64,000 nt of DNA from Bacteroides zhangwenhongii (GCF_009193325.2 NZ_CP059856.1:2914001-2978000); one strand, 5' to 3'. Positions 26,545-36,170 are shown, counted from the first letter of the stretch. Notes: a model not told the origin generated them from the letters alone. Numbers and translations: made by a program.

Positions 26545-28485
26545 ATGAAATATACGAGATTTATCAAATCATCTTTTTGGATTGCGATATTAGCCTGTAC
26601 GAGTAATCTATTTATTGCCTGCGAAGATGATATTACTATATCATCTGAAAACAAATCATTTGGCAATATAGAAGGTAACTTTGGCTATGTCAAATCTGCA
26701 GCCGGAGCAAAAGCCCTAACCTCCATAACAATTAATGGAGATAAACACGGTACTGGACACTTATATTTTGAACTGAATAAAGCTGCCAATAAAGATATTA
26801 CGGTTACATTCAAAATCGACGAGTCAGTTCTAAAAGTTTACAATCAAGCCAATGGAACCAACTATCCAATGTATCCGACGGATAAGCTTTCATTAGAAAA
26901 TGAAGGAGTCACAACAATCTCGGCAGGGAAACAAAAATCCTCATCTATCGAGTTAGATATTCAATCCGGAGGAACAATAGGTACTACGTATGCAGTTGCA
27001 GTATCTGCAACTGCTTCAGACGGAATTGAGACCTCAAGCAATAACCAGTCCTATATCTATCTTGTAACTCCACAAGCTGCCCTGCCCAATACGGAGAAAG
27101 GAACAGTCAAAACAATTTGTTACATAGAGGTGAATAACGAGAATATATTGAATACAGGCGAATATACTATGGAAAACAGCGGGAAGCCCTTTTTCGATAT
27201 TGTCAATGTTTTTGCAGCCAATATTCGTTTAAATGAGGAAGGAAAACCATATGTATATTGCAACCCACAAGTAACCTTTGTTTTGGAAAATGCCGATAAG
27301 CTCATCCGCCCATTGCAACAAAAAGGAATAAAAGTACATTTAACCATTTTAGGTGATCATACACTGGCTGGGATGAGAAGTTTGGGAGATGAAGCCGCTA
27401 AAGATTTTGCCAAAGAACTAAAATCCTATGTGGATATCTATGGATTTGACGGCATCAGTTTTGATGATGAATGGTCAAACTACGACTTGGTAGCAGGATA
27501 TCCCGGTTTAGTGACACCTTCACAAGAACAATATAGCCGCCTAATTTATGAGTGCCGACAAATAATGCCTGATAAACAATTTGGAGTATATTGGTGTAAG
27601 CAGGAAAATGGTGGTGCTTCTATCAATTATCCCTTAGGAGAGGTCGAAGGTAAAGACGTAAATGATTTATTAGACTACACTGTTTATGGAAACTATAATT
27701 TATGGGATAAACTAGGTCATATTGACGAGGGAAAACAATGTCCTTATGCTATAAATCTAACAGAAGGAGGAAGTCCCAACTCTATATATCTAAATCAAAT
27801 AAAAGACAGCTGGGGATATTTTGCTCTTTATAATTTACAGATATCTAAGAATTCTGAAACAATCATTAATCAAGTTGGAGAAACATTATACGGAGAGAAA
27901 GTTAATTGGACTGGACAAATATACGGAAGAACAGATTTTACATCTTCAGAAACAACAACCCGTATTAATTACAAATACTATCTTGGAGAATGGAATGTCA
28001 CAGCAAGTTGTATTTCATGGGTAAATAATTCTTGGAATCAATGGGCAGGAAACATGAAATTCACAATAAAAATAGAAGAGAAAGTCGAAAATGAATCCTA
28101 TTATGTATATGGAATACAACCTTATGATCAAATTCTTAAAAAGTATCCACTAATTATGAACTATAATCAAGAAACTACTCAAATAAGTATTCCAATTCCG
28201 CAAACGATTCATGAACCTGATGAAGAAAATCCTCTTTTATGGCAAATGAGTTATGCTACAATTGGCGATTCTAAGACTGCTAATACGTGGAAAAAAGTTG
28301 AAACTACTAGCAATGTTAATGGAGCGTTTTATAATGGTAGGCTGTATTTAGAAGCCAATGGGCCAGCAAGAATGCAGACATTAATACCATTCTGCTCCAA
28401 CGATAAAGGAAACACTTGGTTATATTTGCATACAAACTTTACAGATAAACATCCTAAAGCAAGTTTCACATTAACTAGAAATTAA
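26545..28485 (+). CDS. GH18 endoglycosidase lipoprotein with extra C-terminal domain
   Basis: 646 aa. The signal reaches the lipobox LFIAC (Cys26). DUF1735-like residues ~60-180 are followed by a GH18 barrel at ~185-450 with intact motif DGISFDDEWSNY, so it should be catalytically active. It is paralogous to the endo-beta-N-acetylglucosaminidase at 15626-17047 but carries about 180 additional C-terminal residues (INYKYYLGEWNVTASCISW ... IKIEEKVENESYYVYGIQPYD) that look like a separate beta-rich module. The substrate is inferred to be an N-glycan-like chitobiose core. Terminator at 28493-28530. Confidence 0.87.
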   Translation: MKYTRFIKSSFWIAILACTSNLFIACEDDITISSENKSFGNIEGNFGYVKSAAGAKALTSITINGDKHGTGHLYFELNKAANKDITVTFKIDESVLKVYNQANGTNYPMYPTDKLSLENEGVTTISAGKQKSSSIELDIQSGGTIGTTYAVAVSATASDGIETSSNNQSYIYLVTPQAALPNTEKGTVKTICYIEVNNENILNTGEYTMENSGKPFFDIVNVFAANIRLNEEGKPYVYCNPQVTFVLENADKLIRPLQQKGIKVHLTILGDHTLAGMRSLGDEAAKDFAKELKSYVDIYGFDGISFDDEWSNYDLVAGYPGLVTPSQEQYSRLIYECRQIMPDKQFGVYWCKQENGGASINYPLGEVEGKDVNDLLDYTVYGNYNLWDKLGHIDEGKQCPYAINLTEGGSPNSIYLNQIKDSWGYFALYNLQISKNSETIINQVGETLYGEKVNWTGQIYGRTDFTSSETTTRINYKYYLGEWNVTASCISWVNNSWNQWAGNMKFTIKIEEKVENESYYVYGIQPYDQILKKYPLIMNYNQETTQISIPIPQTIHEPDEENPLLWQMSYATIGDSKTANTWKKVETTSNVNGAFYNGRLYLEANGPARMQTLIPFCSNDKGNTWLYLHTNFTDKHPKASFTLTRN

Positions 28486-28492
28486 AAAATAC

Positions 28493-28530
28493 AAGGCAAC
28501 TACTTCATTGCAAGTCAGTTGCCTTTTTAA
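28493..28530 (+). terminator. Terminator of the second GH18 cassette
   Basis: AAGGCAACT (28493-28501) pairs with AGTTGCCTT (28517-28525) around a 15-base loop and is followed by TTTAA, 8 bases after the GH18 stop. Confidence 0.8.
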
Positions 28531-28560
28531 TGCTTTGGATTCTCTTTGGTCTCCAACCAC

Positions 28561-29697
28561 TTACTTATACACATACTTCAACCAGTACTCGAATGCAGGA
28601 TCCTGAATTTCAATCACGTTTCCGGGCAATACATCAATTAAATCTTTTTCCAAAGTCGCCTTCCGCAAGTTTTTTATATTAGCGGAAGTTCCCAATTTAT
28701 ATTTAGTCAAAACTTCCTTAGAAGAGAAATTAGAAACTCCATCAGCAACAGCAAGCAGGAAATTTATCTGTTTAGGAGTCAACGTATCAATAATATTGGC
28801 AAACAATAGGCTTAACTGATCAATCAGGCTATTGAAAGCCTCTTCAACATTTTTCTGCGTACAGCCGCTGTCCGGTGTACGGAACCACACTTGCTGGCTA
28901 AGTTGCTGGGTATAGTAAGGATGATTTTTCATCTTATCAGCGATAAGTCCGGACAATTCGTCCGAAATTTTCTTTCCTGTAGAAGAAAAACGCCGTGAGA
29001 TAAAAGATACCCACTCTCCACGCTCTATCTTTGAAAGGAAAAGAATATCCCCGAATTTATAGAAAGGCATTCCATAATTATTGAAAATATTCAGCAACAT
29101 ATGGCGTTTGCTTCCATACAAACAATAGCAAACAGAGGTATGTTTTTGCCAATGAGAACGTAATTTACGTTGAAAAGCCAATGGTTCTTCGTACTCATTG
29201 ATATTCTGAAATTCATCAATACAAACCACTATTTTCTTTTTAGTATCATTCGCTATCACTTGCGGCAAATCCAATATCTCATCATAAGAAAGACGGCTAT
29301 CTTTAAAATCAATACCGAATGAAAGTTCATAAGTTTGGGTAGCATCGGATATTGAAACTACCGGAGCCAATCGCCCTAAGTATTTTTTCACTCCACTCAC
29401 AAACTCCTCCCAGATTGTGGTCGTCGACTTCAACAAAGAATTAGCAAATACAGTGTAAAACTCTTCCTCTGTACGGCAATTAAAAATATCAACCTGACAG
29501 ACAATAATGTCCTTGTTCTCTTTAGATACCAATTTGGCAACCTTATGAACCAATGACGTCTTTCCCCAACGACGAGGAGATATAATAATGGTATTAATGA
29601 GTCCCCTAAAATTCTTTTCCAAGAATTCTGTTTCACTCTTACGATTGGTAAAATTCTCGTTTTCAGCAATTCGTCCGTATAAAAAAGGTGTATCCAT
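28561..29697 (-). CDS. AAA ATPase of the archaeal-ATPase type (378 aa)
   Basis: The start at 29697 (MDTPFLYGRIAE) was chosen because the open frame upstream lacks family similarity. Walker A is ISPRRWGKTSL (residues ~35-45), Walker B IVVCIDEFQNI (~180). The C-terminal part contains a winged-helix-like segment (LTPKQINFLLAVADG, SSKEVLTKYKLGTSANIKNLRKATLEKDLI). Such STAND-like ATPases are abundant and multicopy in Bacteroides; function unknown. A 191-base gap to the convergent-side helicase gene separates it from the next unit. Confidence 0.8.
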   Translation of the reverse strand: MDTPFLYGRIAENENFTNRKSETEFLEKNFRGLINTIIISPRRWGKTSLVHKVAKLVSKENKDIIVCQVDIFNCRTEEEFYTVFANSLLKSTTTIWEEFVSGVKKYLGRLAPVVSISDATQTYELSFGIDFKDSRLSYDEILDLPQVIANDTKKKIVVCIDEFQNINEYEEPLAFQRKLRSHWQKHTSVCYCLYGSKRHMLLNIFNNYGMPFYKFGDILFLSKIERGEWVSFISRRFSSTGKKISDELSGLIADKMKNHPYYTQQLSQQVWFRTPDSGCTQKNVEEAFNSLIDQLSLLFANIIDTLTPKQINFLLAVADGVSNFSSKEVLTKYKLGTSANIKNLRKATLEKDLIDVLPGNVIEIQDPAFEYWLKYVYK

Positions 29698-29828
29698 AAC
29701 AAACTGTTTTGTGACAAATATAGAAAGAAAGCATGAAACCAACAAATTTGAAATCGATTGATTTCAAATCAACTGATTCCATTTCAATAATCAAGAAGAA
29801 TGACTTCATCCAAAAGCCACAAAAAGTC

Positions 29829-29861
29829 CGGCACCGGGGAAGGCATCGTTCCTCGGTGCCG
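29829..29861 (-). terminator. Terminator of the RecD-like helicase gene
   Basis: Read on the minus strand, CGGCACCG and CGGTGCCG pair (29854-29861 with 29829-29836), extended by the partial AGG/CCT, and GGACTTTTTG follows. It lies 28 bases after the helicase stop. Confidence 0.7.
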
Positions 29862-29888
29862 AACTTCAACAAGGTACGGAAGTCCGAA

Positions 29889-31307
29889 TCACTCCACTTG
29901 TTCTTTCGGATAATTCACCAGATACAACGTCTTCGTTGCCCGAGTAAAAGCCGTGTACAACCATCGGAAATAATCGGGTGTCAGATACTCGTCCGTCATA
30001 TATCCCTGATCCAGGAAAACATTCTGCCACTGCCCGCCTTGCGCTTTATGACAAGTCACGGCGTATGCATACTTCACCTGCAAGGCATTATAGTGCGGAT
30101 CGGCTTTCATCTTTTTCATCCGGTCGCGCTTATTGGGAATATCGGCATAGTCCTCAAGCACGGCATAGAACAAACGGTCATTATCCGCTTTCGGCAGCGC
30201 GGGCGAATCCGAATGCAGAGTATCCAACAATAAGTTCGCATCGAGTTCAAAATCATTCTGGTCGGGAAATCTCAAGGTGACCTCCGCAAAACGGAATCCA
30301 TACATCTCACGGGTGCGACGGACACGACGGACAACGGCTATTTCACCATTGGCTATGAAATCCATTTCCTTATACTTCTCTGTCCAATAATAGTTATTCT
30401 TGGCCACCATCAGCATATCGCCTGTATTCAATTCGTCTTCACGCCATAGGATTTGCGCACGTATCCCATTATTATATAGGTTCGCGCGTTTATTGGAACG
30501 GCAAATCACGATTGTCTCATCCATCCCGTCGTGGTCATAGCAGCTTGTCAATTCTTCTATCAGTTCCGTGCCCGGCACTTGCTTGATATCAGGAAAGCCC
30601 GCTATCTTTATCTTAGGCAAAGAGTAACATTCGTCTTCCGCTATCAACTGCCTCAACTGCGTGGCATTCCACAAGATACCAGACTCTTGCACCTGGCGGA
30701 CTACCTGAGTCAGGCTAATCTCACGGACTTCAAGCCCGTATCCTTTCAACGCATCGGCAAAAAGCGCCGGACTCAATTCCTCCCCCACCGGAGGAAGCTG
30801 CGCCGTATCCCCCATCAACAAAAGACGACACCCTTGCCCCGAATAGACAAATTGTATCAAGTCATCCAGCAAACGTCCCGTACCGAACACGCTGCCGGAC
30901 AGACCTTCGTTGGAAATCATGGAGGCTTCGTCCACAATAAACAAGGTGTTTGTAGCAAGATTGTCATTTATGGAGAAATTAGTAAGCTCGTTGGAATAGG
31001 CCCGTTGCCGGTATATCTTCTTATGAATGGTGAAAGCGGGATGGCCTGCATACGCCGAAAAAACTTTTGCGGCACGTCCCGTAGGAGCCAACAATACAGA
31101 CTTCTGCTGCAACTGATCCATCGTTTTCACCAATGCTCCGACCAGAGATGTCTTACCGGTACCGGCGTAACCTCTCAAGATAAAAACTTCATCCGCCAGA
31201 GTAGACAACAGGAACTCTGAAAGAGATTTTACAGCAATTTCTTGCTCTAAAGTTGGTTGGTAAGGAAAATTTTCCTTAATTTGCCTTTCTAAATAGTTAT
31301 TTATCAT
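29889..31307 (-). CDS. SF1B RecD/Dda-like DNA helicase
   Basis: 472 aa, cytoplasmic. Motif I is LRGYAGTGKTSLVG (about 43-56), motif II LFIVDEASMIS (about 118-128), then GDTAQLPPVGEELSP (motif III) and the UvrD-type C-terminal domain with VTCHKAQGGQWQNVFLD and WLYTAFTRATKTLYLVN (motifs V and VI). These are the features of 5'-3' SF1B helicases. It is too short for RecD2 and has no nuclease domain. Probably a general DNA-repair helicase of the core genome. Confidence 0.87.
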   Translation of the reverse strand: MINNYLERQIKENFPYQPTLEQEIAVKSLSEFLLSTLADEVFILRGYAGTGKTSLVGALVKTMDQLQQKSVLLAPTGRAAKVFSAYAGHPAFTIHKKIYRQRAYSNELTNFSINDNLATNTLFIVDEASMISNEGLSGSVFGTGRLLDDLIQFVYSGQGCRLLLMGDTAQLPPVGEELSPALFADALKGYGLEVREISLTQVVRQVQESGILWNATQLRQLIAEDECYSLPKIKIAGFPDIKQVPGTELIEELTSCYDHDGMDETIVICRSNKRANLYNNGIRAQILWREDELNTGDMLMVAKNNYYWTEKYKEMDFIANGEIAVVRRVRRTREMYGFRFAEVTLRFPDQNDFELDANLLLDTLHSDSPALPKADNDRLFYAVLEDYADIPNKRDRMKKMKADPHYNALQVKYAYAVTCHKAQGGQWQNVFLDQGYMTDEYLTPDYFRWLYTAFTRATKTLYLVNYPKEQVE

Positions 31308-31402
31308 TTTTGTACGAGAAAAAAGTTCGAGGAACTATCGTATTTAAATATATTTATTCTATTTTTGCGATGCGAATATAACAACTAAAAACATAATTTA
31401 TC

Positions 31403-32089
31403 ATGAAAACAGTATTTAATATTGTATTGGTGCTCTGTGCTGCCGCATTGGTTTACATCTGCTACGCCAGTATCATGGGTCCTATCAATTTTGAAAACGC
31501 AAAAAAAGACAGAGAAAAAGCAGTCATTGCCCGTTTGATTGACATCCGTAAAGCACAGCAGGAATACCGCACGCTTAATCACGGAATGTATACAGACAAA
31601 TTTGATACGCTGATTGACTTCGTTAAAAATCAAAAACTACCGTTCGTAATGAAAATGGGTATGTTGACAGACAAGCAGTTGGAAGACGGACTGACTGAAA
31701 AGAAGGCAATGGCTATCATCAACAAAGCCAAGAAGACAGGCAAATATGACGAAGTCAAGAAATGGGGACTCGAAGGTTTCAAACGTGATACTATGTGGGT
31801 AGCCGTTATGGATACTATCTTCCCTAAAGGATTCAATCCTGACTCTATGAGATATATTCCTTACGGAAACGGTGCTCAGTTCGAAATGAATGTTAAGAAT
31901 GATACCGCTAAATCCGGTGCTCCTGTATTCTTGTTCGAAGTGAAAGCTCCGTACGAAACTTATCTGGGTGGTCTTGACAAACAGGAAATCATTAACTTAA
32001 AAGATGTTCAGAGCAAATTGGGTAGATACTGCGGTTTGATGGTAGGTTCTATCGATACTCCGAACAATGGTGCCGGTAACTGGGAATAA
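31403..32089 (+). CDS. Membrane-anchored protein of unknown function (228 aa)
   Basis: An N-terminal hydrophobic segment (residues 4-26, VFNIVLVLCAAALVYICYASI) looks like an uncleaved signal anchor; the rest is predicted outside the cytoplasm. A helical stretch (ENAKKDREKAVIARLIDIRKAQQEY, about 33-57) resembles the pilin-like stalk helix of type IV pilin-like proteins, followed by a charged domain. I do not recognise a function. Its stop shares one base with the start of the DUF3822 gene (TAATG), so they are an operon. Confidence 0.75.
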   Translation: MKTVFNIVLVLCAAALVYICYASIMGPINFENAKKDREKAVIARLIDIRKAQQEYRTLNHGMYTDKFDTLIDFVKNQKLPFVMKMGMLTDKQLEDGLTEKKAMAIINKAKKTGKYDEVKKWGLEGFKRDTMWVAVMDTIFPKGFNPDSMRYIPYGNGAQFEMNVKNDTAKSGAPVFLFEVKAPYETYLGGLDKQEIINLKDVQSKLGRYCGLMVGSIDTPNNGAGNWE

Positions 32090-32859
32090 TGATTGATTTT
32101 ACTAAATCACAACAATATACTTTATCCATCCGTCTTAGTACGGATGGATTTTCTTTTTCTATCTATAACCCGATTCACGACGATTCGCTGTCGATGATAG
32201 AGAAAGAGACGGATGCTTCCCTGTCTCTTACTGCTAATCTGAAAGCCACTTTCCGTGAATCGGACTTTCTAAACCACTCCTACAAACGAGTTAACATCAT
32301 GATGGCTGATAAGCGTTTTACTATCGTGCCGTTGGACTTGTTTGAAGAGGAACAGGCGGAACTTCTATTTTACCATAATCATCAGAAACGGGAAAACGAG
32401 ACGGTGATCTGCAATATTCTCAAAAAGAATAATGTAGCTATCATTTTCGGTATGGACAAGAGTGCACATACCTTTCTGAGCGAACAATACCCCGAAGCTC
32501 ATTTCTATTCTCAATCTACCCCGCTCATCGATTATTTCTCCGTCAAGAGCAGGTTGGGAAACAGTAAAAAGATGTACGTTTCCATACGTCGGGAAGCAAT
32601 TGACATTTATTGTTTTGAACGGGGACATCTGCTTTTAGCCAATTCTTTTGAATGCACGCATACGGAGGACCGCATTTATTATCTGTTGTATGTCTGGAAA
32701 CAATTGGAGTTCAATCAGGAAAGGGACGAACTGCATCTGACTGGGACGCTTCCGGATAAAGAAACTCTGATGAGTGAACTGAAAAAGTTTATATTACAGG
32801 TATTTATCATGAATCCTGCCACTAATATTGATATGCAGGCCTTATTGACATGCGAATAA
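32089..32859 (+). CDS. DUF3822 family protein (256 aa)
   Basis: The N-terminus LSIRLSTDGFSFSIYNP and phrases such as NIMMADKRFTIVPLDLFEEE match the DUF3822 family, which has an actin-like/ASKHA-type fold signature in my recollection and no assigned function. In Bacteroidetes it commonly lies next to rsmD; here rsmD is 29.8 kb away because the island at 33013-61892 lies between them. A perfect 10-bp hairpin with a T-rich tail lies inside the first codons (32124-32155). Confidence 0.8.
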   Translation: MIDFTKSQQYTLSIRLSTDGFSFSIYNPIHDDSLSMIEKETDASLSLTANLKATFRESDFLNHSYKRVNIMMADKRFTIVPLDLFEEEQAELLFYHNHQKRENETVICNILKKNNVAIIFGMDKSAHTFLSEQYPEAHFYSQSTPLIDYFSVKSRLGNSKKMYVSIRREAIDIYCFERGHLLLANSFECTHTEDRIYYLLYVWKQLEFNQERDELHLTGTLPDKETLMSELKKFILQVFIMNPATNIDMQALLTCE

Positions 32860-32899
32860 CCGGTGGTTAACGGAGAGACGATAAGGCAGTCTGTTTTTT

Positions 32900-33026
32900 T
32901 TATTTCTTTTTAGGGGTAATGAAGCCAATAGGATTACGCGGCTTGTCTGCCAATGCTTTTTGCGCCTGCAATTCGGCTAACGTCTGATTTATCAACTCCA
33001 ATTGCATACGAGTGTCGTGCTGAATG
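32900..33026 (-). pseudogene. C-terminal fragment of the ORF6N-domain gene, cut by the island
   Basis: Read on the minus strand from GCATTCAGC, the codons give IQHDTRMQLELINQTLAEL followed by QAQKALADKPRNPIGFITPKKK and a TAA (complement of 32900-32902). This is the usual C-terminal tail of ORF6N proteins. The matching N-terminal part is at 61879-62335 and ends in ...ADYNDIQRD. Joining the two at the shared ATTCAGC gives an in-frame ADYNDIQHDTRMQLEL. Confidence 0.8.
33013..33026. other. attL-like site, left end of the island
   Basis: TGTCGTGCTGAATG at 33013-33026 matches TGTCTCGCTGAATG at 61879-61892 with two adjacent mismatches, and marks where the split ORF6N gene stops making sense. Mismatched bases inside the crossover are known for IntDOT-type recombinases. 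The gap 33027-33314 up to the first recombinase gene has no other gene. Confidence 0.7.
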
Positions 33027-33314
33027 CAACAGAATAGCCAAAGCAAGCGACTGTGGATAGGCATAGATTAAACGTAAACCGTTAGGAATAAGCGACATTT
33101 CGGTATTTTGCGAAGTTGAGAAAATGCAAACTACAACAGAATATTGAGGTTGTTCAGTTACCAAACCGTTAGCCGGGCAGTTACCTAAACGGGAACAGGT
33201 AACGGCAAGCGATGAAAAGAAATCCTCACCGTTTTGTTTGCGTTAATACACAGTGTTTTGCGTATCAAGAGACGCTTATATGGCAAGTAAATTTGCACTT
33301 AAAAATATAAGCGT

Positions 33315-34544
33315 ATGAAAGTAGAAAAATTCAAGGTGCTGCTCTACCTCAAAAAGAGCGAACTGGACAAGTCGGGCAAGGCTCCCATCATGGGACGTAT
33401 CACCGTGAACCGCACGATGGCGCAGTTCAGTTGCAAGCTGTCATGCCCTCCCGAACTGTGGAATCCCCGTGAAAGCCGTCTGACCGGCAAGAGCAAGGAG
33501 GCGGTGGAAACCAATGCCAAGATTGATAAACTGTTGCTTGCCGTCAATTCGGCATTTGATGCTTTGCTGGAACGTAAGCAGGAGTTTGATGCTATGGCGG
33601 TCAAGGATATGTTTCAAGGCAGTATGGACACACAGATGACCTTGTTCAAACTCTTTGACAGGCATATCGAGGGAATCAGGGCGCGTGTGGGAATAGACGT
33701 GTCCCACCGCACACTCCCGAACTATCTTTATACCCGTAGCCGTCTTGCAGATTTCGTCAAAAACAAGTTCAAGGTGTCCGACCTTGCCTTCTGCCAGCTC
33801 AACGAACTGTTCATACGGGAATTTCAGGAGTATATCGTCATTGAAAGAGGTTTGGGAGTCCAGACGGTACGCCACTATCTGGCTATTCTGAAAAAGATTT
33901 GCCGTATCGCATTCAAGGAAGGTTACTCGGACAAGTTGTATTTTGAACATTACAAGTTGCCCAAACAGAAAGAGACACCGCCGAGAGCGTTGAGCAGGGA
34001 AGACTTCGAGAAGATACGGGACATCGAACTTACCGGATGCCGCCCGGAACATTCCATCGTTAGGGATATGTTCCTTTTCGCCTGTTATGCCGGAACCTCG
34101 TATGTGGATGTGGTCGCCATTACTCCCGACAACCTCTCAAAGGATGATAACGGGGCTTTATGGCTGAAATACCGCAGGGGCAAGAACGGGCAGTTAAGCC
34201 GGGTTAAATTGTTGCCTGAGGCAATAGCCCTCATAGAGAAATACCGTGACGATACGCGAGCCACTCTGTTCCCCGTCATTCCTTATCAAGCCCTGAAATG
34301 GTGTCTGACAAGCATCAAGATGAAAGTTGGAATCAAAGGGCGGTTATCCTACCATATGGGACGGCACTCGTTCTCGACCCTGATGACACTCGAAAACGGT
34401 GTTCCTATAGAAACAGTCAGCAAGATGCTGGGACACGCAGATATAAGGACTACCCAAGTATATGCCCGTGTGACCCCGAAGAAACTCTTTGAGGATATGG
34501 ACAAATACATCGAGGCGACAAAGGATCTGAAACTCATACTCTAA
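33315..34544 (+). CDS. Tyrosine recombinase, first of a tandem pair
   Basis: 409 aa. The N-terminal Arm-binding domain (FKVLLYLKKSELDKSGKAPIMGRITVNRT) and SAM-like core-binding domain (about 105-210) precede the catalytic domain (about 225-400). Catalytic residues visible are HMGRHSF (HxxR), GHADIRTTQ (H) and the nucleophile in VYARV. The first Arg position reads CYAGTSYVDV, with Ser as in IntDOT, which also lacks Arg I. It begins 289 bases inside attL, the usual place for the integrase that moved the element. Intact. Confidence 0.92.
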   Translation: MKVEKFKVLLYLKKSELDKSGKAPIMGRITVNRTMAQFSCKLSCPPELWNPRESRLTGKSKEAVETNAKIDKLLLAVNSAFDALLERKQEFDAMAVKDMFQGSMDTQMTLFKLFDRHIEGIRARVGIDVSHRTLPNYLYTRSRLADFVKNKFKVSDLAFCQLNELFIREFQEYIVIERGLGVQTVRHYLAILKKICRIAFKEGYSDKLYFEHYKLPKQKETPPRALSREDFEKIRDIELTGCRPEHSIVRDMFLFACYAGTSYVDVVAITPDNLSKDDNGALWLKYRRGKNGQLSRVKLLPEAIALIEKYRDDTRATLFPVIPYQALKWCLTSIKMKVGIKGRLSYHMGRHSFSTLMTLENGVPIETVSKMLGHADIRTTQVYARVTPKKLFEDMDKYIEATKDLKLIL

Positions 34545-34565
34545 TACCATTAAAACAAAACAATT

Positions 34566-35774
34566 ATGCGAAGTACATTTTCAAGACTATATTACATTAA
34601 CCGCAGCAAGGTCAAAGCTGACGGAACCACCGCCATCATATGCCGTATCACGGTTGACGGCAAGAACAGCGTGTTTTCAACAGGCTATTATTGCACCCCC
34701 GAAGATTGGAAAGCCAAGACAGGAGAGGTGAAAAATATAAGGACAAACAACCTTCTTGGAGAATTGCGCACCAAGATAGAAACATTCTATGCCAATCTGC
34801 TGAAGGAAACCGGAATGGTTACAGCGGAGATACTGAAGAATGAAATCACCCGTGTAGCAGACATACCGGTCACACTGCTTAAAACCGGAGAGGAAGAACA
34901 GGAAAGGCTCAGAATACGCTCCGAAGTGATAAACTCCACTTCTTCCTATCGCCAGTCCAGATCCTCACAGGCATACCTTCACGAATACCTCCTGTCATTG
35001 AACAGGCGTGACATCGCTTTCGAGGATATCACCGAAGATTTCGGCTGGGACTATAAACTATACCTGAAAGCCAAAGGTTGCGGAGCCGGACATATCAACC
35101 ACTGCCTTACATGGCTGAACAGGCTTATCTATATTGCCGTTGACAGAGAAGTTATCCGTTTCAATCCGCTTTCGGATGTACCTTATGAAAAGAAGCCAGA
35201 CTACAAGCTAAGACACATAAGCAGAGCCGAACTGCAACGGATTATGGAACAGCCCATGCCGGAAAGGTTGCAGGAACTTACACGAAGGGCGTTCATCTTT
35301 TCCTGTTTCACCGGGTTATCGTATGTCGATGTGAAAAGGCTTTATCCCTCACATATCGGAATGACAGCGGACGGAAGACGTTTCATCCGTATCAACAGGA
35401 AAAAGACAGACGTAGAGTCCTTTATACCACTCCACCCAGTGGCAGAGCAAATTTTATCACTGTATAATACTACTGATGATAACAGTCCGATATTCCCTTT
35501 GCCTAAACGTGATATGCTGTGGTACTGCATCCACGAGATTGGCATTGTGGCAGGCGTCAAAGAAAATCTCAGCTACCATGCGAGCCGCCATTCATTCGGA
35601 ACTTTGACATTATCGGCAGGTGTGCCGATAGAGAGTATCAGCAAGATGATGGGGCATACGAATATCCGAACGACACAAGGCTATGCCAAAGTTACTGACG
35701 ATAAAATCTCGGAAGATATGGACAAGCTGATGGAACGAAGAAAGAAAATGTCGGCTGGCGAAAAGAGTAAATAA
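34566..35774 (+). CDS. Tyrosine recombinase, second of a tandem pair
   Basis: 402 aa, 21 bases after the first recombinase gene. The layout is the same: Arm-binding domain (LYYINRSKVKADGTTAIICRITVDG), core-binding domain, and catalytic domain with CFTGLSYVDV (Arg I replaced by Ser), HASRHSF, MGHTNIRTTQ and the Tyr in GYAKV. Tandem recombinase pairs occur in Bacteroides mobilisable elements, where both may be needed. Intact; which of the two catalyses integration at the ORF6N site is unknown. Confidence 0.92.
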   Translation: MRSTFSRLYYINRSKVKADGTTAIICRITVDGKNSVFSTGYYCTPEDWKAKTGEVKNIRTNNLLGELRTKIETFYANLLKETGMVTAEILKNEITRVADIPVTLLKTGEEEQERLRIRSEVINSTSSYRQSRSSQAYLHEYLLSLNRRDIAFEDITEDFGWDYKLYLKAKGCGAGHINHCLTWLNRLIYIAVDREVIRFNPLSDVPYEKKPDYKLRHISRAELQRIMEQPMPERLQELTRRAFIFSCFTGLSYVDVKRLYPSHIGMTADGRRFIRINRKKTDVESFIPLHPVAEQILSLYNTTDDNSPIFPLPKRDMLWYCIHEIGIVAGVKENLSYHASRHSFGTLTLSAGVPIESISKMMGHTNIRTTQGYAKVTDDKISEDMDKLMERRKKMSAGEKSK

Positions 35775-35795
35775 TCATCAAATAATAAATGTATT

Positions 35796-36170
35796 ATGAA
35801 CAGAGGAATAATAACAATCAGTGAAATGGGAACAATTACAATACCTACTACTACCGTATGGATGACCAAGTTCGAGATAGCCGACCTGTTCGGGGTATTC
35901 TCCTATGACATTCGCAAGGCGATACGAGCAATCTATAAGAACAAGGAACTGAATGAAGTCGATACAATGCAATATGTCAGGCAACCCGATGGCATCAGTT
36001 ATGATGTGTATAACCTTGAAATGATTATAGCCATCGCTTTCAAAATATGTAGCAAAGGGACCCTTTTGTTCAGGCGGTTCGTAATAAATGAACTCTGCGC
36101 CACCAAGAAAGGAAGTCCGGTCACATTGTTCTTCTCTTGTGGCAAGGGAGGCAACCTATGGTATAGTTGA
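35796..36170 (+). CDS. Small RhuM-like protein of unknown function (124 aa)
   Basis: The central part (VWMTKFEIADLFGVFSYDIRKAIRAIYKNKELNE ... QPDGISYDVYNLEMIIAIAFKI) reads like a helix-turn-helix with the YDVYNLEMIIAIAF wording of RhuM/KilA-type proteins. The C-terminus ends FSCGKGGNLWYS. It starts 21 bases after the recombinase pair and may regulate excision or element genes. A frameshifted second copy is at 38944-39256. Function not established. Confidence 0.6.
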   Translation: MNRGIITISEMGTITIPTTTVWMTKFEIADLFGVFSYDIRKAIRAIYKNKELNEVDTMQYVRQPDGISYDVYNLEMIIAIAFKICSKGTLLFRRFVINELCATKKGSPVTLFFSCGKGGNLWYS

